Shown piece after piece: positions 27,757 through 35,915 of a stretch of 64,000 nt of DNA. This DNA is from Deltaproteobacteria bacterium (GTDB lineage Bacteria > Myxococcota_A > UBA9160 > SZUA-336): NCBI GenBank assembly GCA_016875225.1, contig VGRW01000012.1:1-64000 (forward strand), written 5' to 3'. The position numbers were made by a program, and so were the translations under genes. Under the pieces are notes generated by a model. It did no database searches. It saw only the letters and a program-made list of their open reading frames with translations, and was not told where the DNA came from. How positions within the stretch are numbered: position 1 is the stretch's first letter; each line of letters opens with the position of its first letter.

Positions 27757-27849
27757 TTCGCTTCTGAAACGGGGTATTGCGTCGCGGACTTGAGCGTCGC
27801 CCCTGCTAGCATGGGAAATGGATCAGTGATGCAGCTGCGGAGACCGGCA

Positions 27850-28218
27850 ATGAGCGACGACAACGTGACGATATCGATGCTGAAACAGCGCGCGCTGCGC
27901 TTCCGCGACGCGCGGCGCTGGCGGCAGTTCCACAACCCGAAGGATCTGGTACTCGCGCTCGCGGCGGAAGCCGGAGAGCTCTGCGAGCTGGTGCTCTGGA
28001 AGGACCAGTCGGAGCTCGCGTCGGAGCTCCGCGAGGCGCCCGCGCGAAGCCGCTTCGCAGACGAGATCGCGGACGTTCAGAACCTGCTGCTCCTGCTCGT
28101 GGACGCGATCGGCCTCGATCTCTCCGACGAGTTCGCGCGAAAGCTCGAGTCGAACGAGCTGAAATACCCGGTCGAGAAGGCGAGCGGCCGCGCGCTCAAG
28201 TACACCGAGCTCGACTGA
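27850..28218 (+). CDS. MazG-like nucleotide pyrophosphohydrolase
   Basis: A 122-residue all-alpha NTP pyrophosphatase of the MazG/RS21-C6 (dCTPase-like) type. The metal-binding motif is present as EAGELCEL (E-x-x-E) and DEIADVQN (E-x-x-D) in two helices. The preceding RRWRQFHNPKDLVLAL segment is typical of the RS21-C6 branch. These enzymes hydrolyse (d)NTPs to monophosphates and clean up damaged nucleotides. ATG 27850 (MSDDN) was chosen; the frame allows ATG 27811 or 27829. It is convergent with the DNA methyltransferase gene (6 bp between stops). Confidence 0.88.
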   Translation: MSDDNVTISMLKQRALRFRDARRWRQFHNPKDLVLALAAEAGELCELVLWKDQSELASELREAPARSRFADEIADVQNLLLLLVDAIGLDLSDEFARKLESNELKYPVEKASGRALKYTELD

Positions 28219-28224
28219 CCCCGG

Positions 28225-29388
28225 CTACGAAGGCTTGTGGAAGGCGAACGCGTGCTCGCGGCGGTTCGCACGGCCCGCGTGCTCGGGGCGCTCGACCGAG
28301 GCGCCGGCGACGAGCGCGAGCCCGGCGCGTGACGCAGCGTCGAGCGTCGGCTGCGACGCGTCGACGACTCCGGCGGGCAGAAGCCCGTCGCCGATCACGA
28401 CGACGAGATGGCCGCCGGGCGCGAGCGCGCGCGCGACGTTTCGAGTCCACAGATCGGTGTCGGTTCGCCAGATGTCCCGCGCGCGCTCGCGCCCGCCGCG
28501 CCAGAGCCTGCGCGCGCCGATCTCGAGCGACGCCTTCGGTCGTTCGCCGAGCCAGACGTGCCGCAGGTGCTGCATCGGCAGGTAATCGTACGTGGATGGG
28601 TACGGCGGCGACGTGAGCACGAGCGAGACCGGCTGCGGGGGCTCGATCTCGCGCGCGTCGGCGAGGACGATCTCGGCCTCGGGTGTCAGCGGCGGCACGG
28701 CTTCTCGCAGGCTCGCGAGCTGCCGCGCGAGCTCTCGCGATTTCTTGTGGAACAGCACCGCAGTCGTTCCCGCGGGCCGGTCGTGCTTCTCCCGCGACGC
28801 CTTCGTGTCCGACACGCGGTACGACACCTTCACGATCAGCGACGAGAACACGGCTTCGAGCAGACCTCGGACCGCCGCGTCGGAGGCGGCGATCCCTGCC
28901 CGCAGCGCCTCGAGCTCGCGCAGAACGTGTGGCGCGAACCAGGTCTCGACCGCGCGCACGATCTCGTCGCGTGGCGGCGCGCCGGTCGACGAGGCGGCCC
29001 GCGCGAGCTCCGTGAGCTTGCGCGCGCGCGAGCGGAACAGCGTGAGCGTGGCATCGTCCGGCGTCGCGCAGCGCGCCTTCGCCACGCGAATCGCCACGGG
29101 CGAGACGTCGCTGCCGTACGCGACCCGACCGGCCGCGCGCGCCTCGACCAGGGCCGTTCCGCCGCCGCAGAACGGGTCGAAGACAGATTCGCCGGGAAAG
29201 AGCGCGATCAGATCGCGCGCGGCGTCGGCGTGCATCCCCGCCGGGTAGGTGTGAAACGAATGTGTGTAACGCTCGACCGGACCGTGGCGCGAGAGCGCTC
29301 CGCACAGGCCCTCGGCGATCGCGTCGTCGCCGCGAAGCGCGCTCGAGAGAGCGGGTCGGTCGTGTGCAACTCGGCGGCGATCGGCCAT
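28225..29388 (-). CDS. DNA (N4/N6) amino-methyltransferase, orphan
   Basis: A 387-residue SAM-dependent methyltransferase. Motif I is DPFCGGGT at residues 71-78 and the catalytic motif IV is TSPPY (near residue 260, followed by PSTYDYLP), so motif order is I then IV (beta/gamma-like). SPPY is typical of amino-methyltransferases of DNA; some related proteins modify RNA. No restriction gene is adjacent, so it is an orphan, possibly regulatory. ATG 29388 (MADRRR) was chosen; the frame is open upstream to 29724, but that stretch coincides with the opposite-strand promoter and leader. The specificity is unknown. Confidence 0.82.
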   Translation of the reverse strand: MADRRRVAHDRPALSSALRGDDAIAEGLCGALSRHGPVERYTHSFHTYPAGMHADAARDLIALFPGESVFDPFCGGGTALVEARAAGRVAYGSDVSPVAIRVAKARCATPDDATLTLFRSRARKLTELARAASSTGAPPRDEIVRAVETWFAPHVLRELEALRAGIAASDAAVRGLLEAVFSSLIVKVSYRVSDTKASREKHDRPAGTTAVLFHKKSRELARQLASLREAVPPLTPEAEIVLADAREIEPPQPVSLVLTSPPYPSTYDYLPMQHLRHVWLGERPKASLEIGARRLWRGGRERARDIWRTDTDLWTRNVARALAPGGHLVVVIGDGLLPAGVVDASQPTLDAASRAGLALVAGASVERPEHAGRANRREHAFAFHKPS

Positions 29389-29432
29389 TGGAGCCGACAC
29401 GCTACCGCCGCGTGATCCGCGCGTCAGCTCCG

Positions 29433-29460
29433 TAGACAGCGCCGGGGCGGCGTATATAAT
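29433..29460 (+). promoter_or_regulatory. Sigma70-like promoter before the beta-glucan synthase gene
   Basis: TAGACA (29433-29438), a 16-bp spacer and a perfect TATAAT (29455-29460) form the best promoter seen in this very GC-rich window. Transcription would start near 29467 and read a leader of about 260 nt before ATG 29730. It lies in the gap next to the divergent methyltransferase gene. Confidence 0.6.
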
Positions 29461-29729
29461 GCCGCCCCGTGCGAAGCCTTTGTTGGCGTTGGTGAACCGG
29501 CCGCGCGGTGCAGCCGGGTCACCCATCGTAGACGCCGATTCCCTTCGCAAGCCAGTTTCCGGACTGGTCAAGAGACCGCCAAAGAACCCTCGACTTCCCT
29601 GGTTCGAGTCCCCTCCAGGTCTTGAGCGCGCCCGACGCGGGTTGAGACGCGAGTCTCCCAAATGCGGACGCAGCGCTTGACGTGTACCCGGGAAACGTCC
29701 GCGGGAGCCGAGTACGGCGTCCAAAGCCT
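29461..29729 (+). other. Long structured 5' leader, no gene
   Basis: About 270 nt between the promoter and the glucan-synthase start hold no convincing gene. Several hairpins are visible. GCCAGT/ACTGGT (29551-29568) has a 6-nt loop. CCTGG/CCAGG (29598-29619) has a 12-nt loop and competes with CTCGA/TCGAG (29590-29608). GAGAC/GTCTC (29644-29657) is closed by a GCGA tetraloop of the GNRA type. The T-arm-like GGTTCGAGTCC inside does not pair as a tRNA. No known riboswitch consensus was recognised. Confidence 0.4.
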
Positions 29730-32387
29730 ATGCGTCGATCCAGCCTCGCGATCATTTTCCTGATTGTCGTCGCCAACTTCACCGTCTTTGCCCTGCTGAA
29801 CCGCCCCGTCGATCCGCCTGCCTGGGAAGGGAAGATCGCGGGCGTCTCGTTCGCCCCCTACCGGGCCGGGCAGGGACCGATCGACAAGATCTACCCGACC
29901 GAAGCCGAGATCCGGGAGGATCTGCGCCACGTTTCGACGCACACCGGCTCGGTGCGCACCTACAGCTCGCTCGACGGGATGGAGCAGATCCCGCGGCTGG
30001 CGAGCGAGTTCGGGCTGGCCGTGACGGCGGGGGCCTGGCTGGATGGCGACCGCGCCAAGAACGAACGCGAGATCAAGGGCCTGCTGGCGAGCGCCCGGGC
30101 CAATCCGAACGTCACCCGGGTCGTCGTCGGAAACGAGGTCATGCTGCGCGGCGACCTGACCCGCCGGCAGCTCGCGGGCTATCTGCGCCGCGTGAGGGCG
30201 CAGCTGGCCGTACCGGTCGGTACAGCGGAGCCCTGGCACGTCTGGATCAAGCACCCGGAGCTGGCGCGAGACGTGGATTTCATCGCGGTCCACCTGCTCC
30301 CCTACTGGGAGGGAATCGCGGCCGACGACGCGATCGGCTTCGTCACGGATCGGCTCGCGGAGGTCAAGAAGAAGTTCCCCGGCAAGCCCGTGATCATCGG
30401 GGAGGTCGGCTGGCCCTCGAACGGCCGCATCCGCCGCGGCTCCGTGCCATCGCTGGCGACAGAGGCGACCTTCCTGCGCGAGTTCCTGAATCTCGCCAAG
30501 CGCAATGAGATCGACTACTTCGTGATGGAGGCGTTCGACCAGCCCTGGAAGATCCCGGTCGAGGGGGGCGTCGGCGCCTACTGGGGGATCTGGGACGAGG
30601 CGCGAAACGCGAAGTTCGCCTGGACCGGTCCGGTCGTGGGCGTGCCGGGCTGGCCGATCCTGTTCGCCATCGCGAGCCTCGTGCCGCTGCTGCCGCTGCT
30701 CTGGTTCCTGAACCGCTTCGAGCGCTTCCGCGTACGCGGCAAGATCTTCTTCGCGGGCGTCGCGCAAGCCGCCGCCTCGCTCTTCGTCTGGGTCGGCTAT
30801 CTGACGGTGAGCCAGTACCACAGCGCGTACTCCGCCACCGCGTGGGTCGTGCTGCTCGGCGCGCTGGCCGGGCTGCTCGCGATCGGGATCACGGAGGCCT
30901 TCGAGCTGGTCGAGCTGCTCTGGCACCGGAAGCTCGCGCGCCGGTTCCGCCCCGTCGCGCCTCGAGAGCCCGAGCGCATGCCGTTGGTCTCGCTGCACCT
31001 GCCGATCTGCAACGAGCCGCCGGAGATGGTGCGCGAGACGCTGGAGGCGCTCGCGGCTCTGGATTACCCGAACCTGGAAGTCCTGGTGATCGACAACAAC
31101 ACCAGCGACCCCGGTCTCTGGAAGCCCGTCTCCGATCTGTGTCAGGTCCTCGGTCCGCGCTTCAAGTTCCATCACCTCGACAAGGTCGAGGGATTCAAGG
31201 CCGGCGCGCTGAATCACGTGCTCCGGCTGACCGACCCCGCGGCGGAGATCGTCGCGGTGATCGACAGCGATTACGTGGTTCGCCCCGACTGGCTCGCGAA
31301 CCTGGTCCCGTACTTCGCGGACCCGAAGATCGGCATCGTCCAGGCACCGCAGGACTACCGCGACGGGAACGAGAGCGCCTTCAAGGCGATGTGCCGCTGG
31401 GAGTACGCGGGCTTCTTCGAGATCGGCATGGTCCATCGCAACGAGCGCAATGCGATCATCCAGCACGGGACCATGACGCTGGTGCGCCGCGCGGCGCTCG
31501 ACGCGCTCGGGGGCTGGGCCGAGTGGTGCATCTGCGAGGACGCGGAGCTCGGCCTGCGCATGATGGAGGCGGGCTACGAGACCGCCTACGTGAATCGATC
31601 CTACGGTCAGGGCCTGATGCCCGACACGTACACCGCCTACCAGAAGCAGCGCTTCCGCTGGGCGTACGGAGCGGTGCAGATCCTGAAGCGGCACTGGCGA
31701 GAGCTCGTGGGGCTCGCGCCCTCGAAGCTCACCGGCGCGCAGCGATACCACTTCATCGCCGGCTGGGCGCCCTGGTTCGCCGACGCGCTGAACACGGCGG
31801 TCACGGCGCTGGCGCTGGTCTGGACGGTGGGGCTGGTGACGCTGCCGAAGGTGTTCGAGTTCCCGCTGCGCTTCTTCCTGTGCGCGTCGCTCGGCTTCTT
31901 CTCGCTGAAGGTCGGCAAGACGCTCTGGCTCTACGCAGCCCGGGTGAAGGCGACGCCGGGCCAGAATCTCGCCGCGGCGCTCGCGGGTCTCTCGCTCACG
32001 CACACGATCGGCAAGGCGATCTTCTCGGGACTGTTCACGAAGAGCCGGCCGTTCATGCGTACACCGAAGTGTGAGGATCAGCCCGCATTCGTGCGCGGAC
32101 TGCTCGCGTCCCGCGAGGAGAGCACCATCCTCGGGCTGCTCGCGCTGGGCGCCTTCGCGATCTTCGTCCGCTACGGAAGCGACGACGTCGAGGCGCTGCT
32201 CTGGATCGCGCTGCTCGCGGTGCAGTCGCTCCCCTACGTGGCGTCGCTGTCGACGGCGATGGTCAATGCGCTCCCCGCGCGCGCGGTCGTGCAGGCGGCG
32301 CCCAAGCCGATCGGGCCGCTGGTCCCCTCCGAGTACGACTCGATCATGTCGGGAGTGGTCGGCGGACACGACCTGAACCGCACCTAG
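29730..32387 (+). CDS. Bifunctional GH17-GT2 beta-1,3-glucan synthase-like membrane protein
   Basis: An 885-residue protein anchored by an N-terminal helix (SLAIIFLIVVANFTVFALL). Residues ~30-300 form a GH17 (beta-1,3-glucanase/transglycosylase) domain with acid/base Glu in VVGNEV (near 133) and nucleophile Glu in IIGEVGWPS (near 223). Four helices follow (~305-400). Then comes a processive GT2 domain with NNTSDP, the DxD motif IDSDYV (near 510), EDAELG (near 601) and QKQRFRW (near 637). C-terminal helices complete the channel. Related NdvB/NdvC-type proteins make cyclic or linear beta-1,3/1,6-glucans in the periplasm. ATG 29730 was chosen for the membrane anchor; GTG 29682 is possible. No strong ribosome-binding site is seen. 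Confidence 0.88.
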   Translation: MRRSSLAIIFLIVVANFTVFALLNRPVDPPAWEGKIAGVSFAPYRAGQGPIDKIYPTEAEIREDLRHVSTHTGSVRTYSSLDGMEQIPRLASEFGLAVTAGAWLDGDRAKNEREIKGLLASARANPNVTRVVVGNEVMLRGDLTRRQLAGYLRRVRAQLAVPVGTAEPWHVWIKHPELARDVDFIAVHLLPYWEGIAADDAIGFVTDRLAEVKKKFPGKPVIIGEVGWPSNGRIRRGSVPSLATEATFLREFLNLAKRNEIDYFVMEAFDQPWKIPVEGGVGAYWGIWDEARNAKFAWTGPVVGVPGWPILFAIASLVPLLPLLWFLNRFERFRVRGKIFFAGVAQAAASLFVWVGYLTVSQYHSAYSATAWVVLLGALAGLLAIGITEAFELVELLWHRKLARRFRPVAPREPERMPLVSLHLPICNEPPEMVRETLEALAALDYPNLEVLVIDNNTSDPGLWKPVSDLCQVLGPRFKFHHLDKVEGFKAGALNHVLRLTDPAAEIVAVIDSDYVVRPDWLANLVPYFADPKIGIVQAPQDYRDGNESAFKAMCRWEYAGFFEIGMVHRNERNAIIQHGTMTLVRRAALDALGGWAEWCICEDAELGLRMMEAGYETAYVNRSYGQGLMPDTYTAYQKQRFRWAYGAVQILKRHWRELVGLAPSKLTGAQRYHFIAGWAPWFADALNTAVTALALVWTVGLVTLPKVFEFPLRFFLCASLGFFSLKVGKTLWLYAARVKATPGQNLAAALAGLSLTHTIGKAIFSGLFTKSRPFMRTPKCEDQPAFVRGLLASREESTILGLLALGAFAIFVRYGSDDVEALLWIALLAVQSLPYVASLSTAMVNALPARAVVQAAPKPIGPLVPSEYDSIMSGVVGGHDLNRT

Positions 32388-32418
32388 CGGCTACACTCCT
32401 CCGAGCGACGGAGGATGC

Positions 32419-33636
32419 ATGGCGGCCGAGGTCCTTCTCACGATCCTCGCTTCGATCGCGGCGCTCGTCGCCGTCGCGCTCGCGTATCGGCTCGCGCAGG
32501 CGTCGCGCCACTCCCTCGAAGTCGCGGAGCGCGCCGTGCGCGAGGAGCTCCGGATCGGCCGCGACGAGGCCGCGAAGGCCTCGAGCGAGCTGCGCGGCGA
32601 GGTGACGTCGCAGCTGAAGGGTCTCTCGGACTCCAACGAGCAGCGTCTCGACCGACTCCGATCGACGCTCGACACGCAGCTCGCGCAGCTTCAAGCGGGC
32701 AACGAGAAGAAGCTCGAGGAGATGCGCAAGACCGTCGACGAGAAGCTGCAGAGCACGCTCGAGAAGCGGCTCGGCGAGTCGTTCAAGCTCGTGAGCGACC
32801 GGCTCGAAGCCGTGCAGCGCGGGCTCGGCGAGATGCAGAACCTGGCGACCGGGGTCGGCGACCTGAAGCGCGTGCTCACGAACGTGAAGACGCGCGGCGT
32901 GTTCGGCGAGGTCCAGCTCGGCGCGATCCTCGAGCAGATCCTCACCCCCGACCAGTACGCGCGAAACGTCCAGCCCAAGCCGGGATCGCGAGAGATCGTC
33001 GAGTTCGCGCTGCGTCTGCCCGGACCCGACTCCGACCCGAACGCGTGTGTCTGGCTGCCGATCGACGCGAAGTTCCCGCAGGAGGACTACGCGCGTCTGG
33101 TCGAGGCCGCCGAGACCGGTGAGAGCGACGCCGAGCGCAGCGCGTCGGCCGCGCTCGCGCGCGCCGTGCGCGGCTTCGCCGCGAGCATCCGCGACAAGTA
33201 CGTCGATCCCCCGCACACGACCGACTTCGCGATCCTGTTCCTGCCGACCGAGGGTCTGTACGCGGAGATCCTGCGCCAGCCGAACCTGGTGCAGTCGCTG
33301 CAGCAGGAGTGCCGCGTGATGGTGGCCGGACCGACCACGCTCGCGGCGATCCTCACCAGCCTGCGCATGGGGTTCCGCACGCTCGCGATCGAGAAGCGAG
33401 CGAGCGAGGTCTGGCAGGTCCTGGCGGCCGTGAAGACCGAGTTCGGCAAGTTCGGCGAGGCGCTCGGCCGCGTGCGCAAGAACCTGGATACCGCAGCAAG
33501 GTCGATCGACGACACCGCCGTGCGCACCCGCGCGATGACGCGCCGCCTGCGCGAGGTCGAATCCCTTCCCGCGGGGGAGTCCGAGCAGGTTCTCTCGCTC
33601 TCCGCAGAGTCGCTGCAAGCGGAGGACGAGGTCTGA
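32419..33636 (+). CDS. rmuC: RmuC-family DNA recombination protein
   Basis: The 405-residue protein has the RmuC layout: an N-terminal membrane anchor (LLTILASIAALVAVALAY), a long coiled coil (residues ~35-140), then the RmuC nuclease-like core with GDLKRVLTNVKTRGVFGE (~144-161), LPIDAKFPQEDY (~214-225) and DFAILFLPTEGLYAE (~270-284). RmuC limits rearrangements at inverted repeats and acts near the membrane; the activity is predicted. It lies 31 bp after the glucan synthase, same strand, and is convergent with the second APH kinase gene. Confidence 0.95.
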   Translation: MAAEVLLTILASIAALVAVALAYRLAQASRHSLEVAERAVREELRIGRDEAAKASSELRGEVTSQLKGLSDSNEQRLDRLRSTLDTQLAQLQAGNEKKLEEMRKTVDEKLQSTLEKRLGESFKLVSDRLEAVQRGLGEMQNLATGVGDLKRVLTNVKTRGVFGEVQLGAILEQILTPDQYARNVQPKPGSREIVEFALRLPGPDSDPNACVWLPIDAKFPQEDYARLVEAAETGESDAERSASAALARAVRGFAASIRDKYVDPPHTTDFAILFLPTEGLYAEILRQPNLVQSLQQECRVMVAGPTTLAAILTSLRMGFRTLAIEKRASEVWQVLAAVKTEFGKFGEALGRVRKNLDTAARSIDDTAVRTRAMTRRLREVESLPAGESEQVLSLSAESLQAEDEV

Positions 33637-33651
33637 GCGGGCCGCGCGCGG

Positions 33652-34656
33652 CTACTCGATTCCGAGCCGGCCGAGCAGCGCGAGCAGATCGAACTCGAGT
33701 TCGGCCACGCGTCTTCCCGAGGCCGCCATGACGATCGAGGGAACCGAGCCGTCCAGGTGTCCGATCGCCTGGCGCGCCAGGCCGAGGCCCCAGCGCAGCG
33801 TGCCGAGCACCTTCCACCAGTGGAAGCTCTCGGCATCGACGCGGCCGCCCGCCTCGACGTAGGCGTCGAGCAGCGCCGAGCGGTGCGCGAAGCCGCCGAC
33901 CTCGAGCGCGTCGGCGCCGAAGCGCCAGGTGCGCAAGGCAATCCAGGCCAGATCCTCGTTCGGGTCGCCCAGGTGCGCGCCCTCCCAATCGAGCACCGCT
34001 CGCAGTCCCGTGGCGTCCACGATGATGTTTCCGTTGCGCAGATCGCCGTGCACGATCGAGAGCCGGGCGGCCACGCTCTTCGCCCGGCGCTCGAGCCAGC
34101 GCAGGCCGAGCGCGAGCGCGGGGGCCGGCTGCCAGAGCGAGTCGAGCTGCTCGCGCATCGCCTCGAGCGCCCGCTCGACCGCGGTTCGCGCGTCGCGCGG
34201 ACCGAGGCCCGCCGGCGCGCGCTCGAGTGGAATCGCGTGAAGCCTGGCGAAGGCGCGTCCGAGCTGACCCGCGAGCCTGGCTCCGATCCGCTCGCGCTCG
34301 ACCAGGCGCAGCACGCGGCGCGGAACCGTCTCGCCCGCGACGCGCGTGGAGACGAAGAACGGGCCGCCGACGAATCGCTCGTCGCTGCAGACCCAGTGCA
34401 CGTGCGGAACCGGGACTCCAAACTCCTCGGCAACGCGCAGCGCGCTCGCCTCGGTCTCGGTCGGCATCAACAGGATCGCGGCGGACGGGGTGATCGAGGC
34501 GACGAGCTCGAGGCGAGTCGAGCCGTCGATCGCATCGAAGAGCACGTTGCGACGGCGCGCGCCCGCGGATGCCTCGCCGAGAATCGAGATCTCGATTCCG
34601 CGTCCGAGCTCCTCGCCGAGATACTCCGCGAGGCCAGCCGCGACGGGCCGACTCAT
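33652..34656 (-). CDS. APH-type phosphotransferase (second ACAD10/11-like kinase)
   Basis: A 334-residue APH/choline-kinase-fold protein with catalytic loop HGDLRNGN (near residue 194) and metal-binding LDWEGAHLGDP (near 215). The N-terminal lobe has TRLELVASI and VPVPHVHWV, where nucleotide binding is expected. It follows the DUF6285 gene with a 4-bp overlap (ATG 34656 inside its stop). This kinase-DUF6285 pairing is seen in bacteria with many acyl-CoA dehydrogenases and suggests hydroxyacyl-CoA phosphorylation; that is inference. It is only distantly like the kinase at 1503-2531, so the two modules are not a recent duplication. Confidence 0.85.
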   Translation of the reverse strand: MSRPVAAGLAEYLGEELGRGIEISILGEASAGARRRNVLFDAIDGSTRLELVASITPSAAILLMPTETEASALRVAEEFGVPVPHVHWVCSDERFVGGPFFVSTRVAGETVPRRVLRLVERERIGARLAGQLGRAFARLHAIPLERAPAGLGPRDARTAVERALEAMREQLDSLWQPAPALALGLRWLERRAKSVAARLSIVHGDLRNGNIIVDATGLRAVLDWEGAHLGDPNEDLAWIALRTWRFGADALEVGGFAHRSALLDAYVEAGGRVDAESFHWWKVLGTLRWGLGLARQAIGHLDGSVPSIVMAASGRRVAELEFDLLALLGRLGIE

Positions 34657-35027
34657 GCGTCGACCGCTGAATCGTAGCTCTCGTACCCGGGGCGCGCGAT
34701 CGAGATCTTTCCCCGTGCGACTTCGGCGAGCAGCAATTGCGCGCGGCGCTCGAACCCGACATCCGTCGTCCCGGAGCGAAGTCGCGCGGCGAGGCGCGTG
34801 TTCAGCTCGAGCACGCTCTCGCCCGGCCCGACGAGCGACTCCAGCAGAGACCGCTCGCGCTCCAGCAGCTCGGGAGCGAGCCGCAGCTCGCGCTCGACGA
34901 TTCGGGCGAGATTCGCCGCGACCCGTACGCGGTACTCGAGCGCACCGTCGAGCGCGGGCATCACCTCTCGCTCGAGTGTCTGCGCGATCACTGCGAGCAG
35001 CTCTTCCGCATCCGGTCGATCTTGCAC
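34653..35027 (-). CDS. DUF6285 protein, partner of the APH-type kinase
   Basis: A 124-residue helical protein starting QDRPDAEELLAVIAQTLE (after GTG 35027), with ANLARIVERELRL near residue 45 and a Leu/Arg-rich middle. This matches DUF6285, a small family of unknown function found next to APH-type kinases and acyl-CoA dehydrogenases. It has no signal peptide or membrane helix. The GTG start is set by the family's conserved N-terminal DRP motif; longer upstream frames do not resemble the family. It is the first gene of a two-gene unit with the kinase. A regulatory or scaffolding role is possible. Confidence 0.8.
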   Translation of the reverse strand: MQDRPDAEELLAVIAQTLEREVMPALDGALEYRVRVAANLARIVERELRLAPELLERERSLLESLVGPGESVLELNTRLAARLRSGTTDVGFERRAQLLLAEVARGKISIARPGYESYDSAVDA

Positions 35028-35085
35028 GCGGCGAGTTTCGCACGCCGGGCGTGACAAGCGCGAGGCCTTCTGGTCGAATCGCCTC

Positions 35086-35892
35086 GTGTCGAACGAGTAT
35101 CCGCCGAAGCACCACATGACGCGCGACCTGCGCATGACGATGTCGCGCGAGGCGGGCGGCGGCTTCGCCAGACTGCAGATCGTCCCCGAAATCCTCGAGG
35201 AACGCGGAGCGGTCCGTGCGGGAGTCCTGGCGACGCTCGTCGACGTGTACTGCGGCGGACTCGCGCTCGAGATCGCAGAGCCGAACTGGCTCGCCACGCT
35301 CGATCTCTCTCTGCACCTGGGCCGACCGCTGTCGCGCGGCCACGTCGTCGCGCGCGGATCGGTGCTTCGCGCGGGTCGGCAGACGATCGTGCTCGAGGTC
35401 GCGCTCGCGGACGATGCGGGGACCGAAGCCGGAATGGCCACGATGACCTACGCGATCCTGCCGCGCCGCGCCGACACACCCGTCCACGCGCGCGATTTCT
35501 CCGCGTCGCGCACGGAGCTCGGTGTTCCCGGCTCGGGTCTCGCGTCGCCGTTCGCGGACAGTCTCGGGATTCGCGTCGTCGACGCGGCCGCGGGCCGCGC
35601 CGAGATCGAGATCACGGACTACGTGCGCAACAGCCTCTCCGCGCTGCAGGGCGGCGCGGCGGCGACGCTGGTCGACGTCGCCAGCGCCGCGTTCGGCCGC
35701 GAGCTGCTCGGCGCGCCGGTCGTGACGACCGATCTCGAGATCCACTATCTGGCGCTCGGAAAGCTCGCTCCGATCCACGCCAGCACGCGCCTGCTGCGGC
35801 GCGACGACCGGAGTGCCGCGCTTCGCGTCGAGGTCCGGGAGTCCGGGCCCGACGCCCGGCTCTGCTACGTGGCGACGACGCGTGTAGAATGA
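35086..35892 (+). CDS. Tandem hotdog-fold thioesterase (PaaI-like)
   Basis: About 268 residues with two hotdog domains. The first (~20-130) has GAVRAGVLATLVDVYCGGLAL, and the second (~150-265) has LSALQGGAAATLVDVASAAFG, both resembling the GG…TLxD helix signature of PaaI/YdiI-type acyl-CoA thioesterases. Each Asp in TLVD is near the expected catalytic position. The double-domain form occurs in bacteria as an internally duplicated dimer. The start is uncertain: GTG 35086 or ATG 35116. It is divergent from the kinase module by 58 bp, so a shared role in acyl-CoA metabolism is plausible. Confidence 0.8.
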   Translation: MSNEYPPKHHMTRDLRMTMSREAGGGFARLQIVPEILEERGAVRAGVLATLVDVYCGGLALEIAEPNWLATLDLSLHLGRPLSRGHVVARGSVLRAGRQTIVLEVALADDAGTEAGMATMTYAILPRRADTPVHARDFSASRTELGVPGSGLASPFADSLGIRVVDAAAGRAEIEITDYVRNSLSALQGGAAATLVDVASAAFGRELLGAPVVTTDLEIHYLALGKLAPIHASTRLLRRDDRSAALRVEVRESGPDARLCYVATTRVE

Positions 35893-35915
35893 CCCGCCGA
35901 GTGTAGGGGGATCGG

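Noticed and set aside
29598-29619. tRNA T-arm (GGTTCGAGTCC)
   Set aside because: The flanking bases do not pair as a 5-bp T-stem, and no acceptor stem, D-arm or anticodon arm is found around it.
29459-29680. Small gene of 73 codons in the leader
   Set aside because: Its ATG overlaps the -10 box of the promoter, there is no ribosome-binding site, and the peptide is Arg/Pro-rich without protein-like features.
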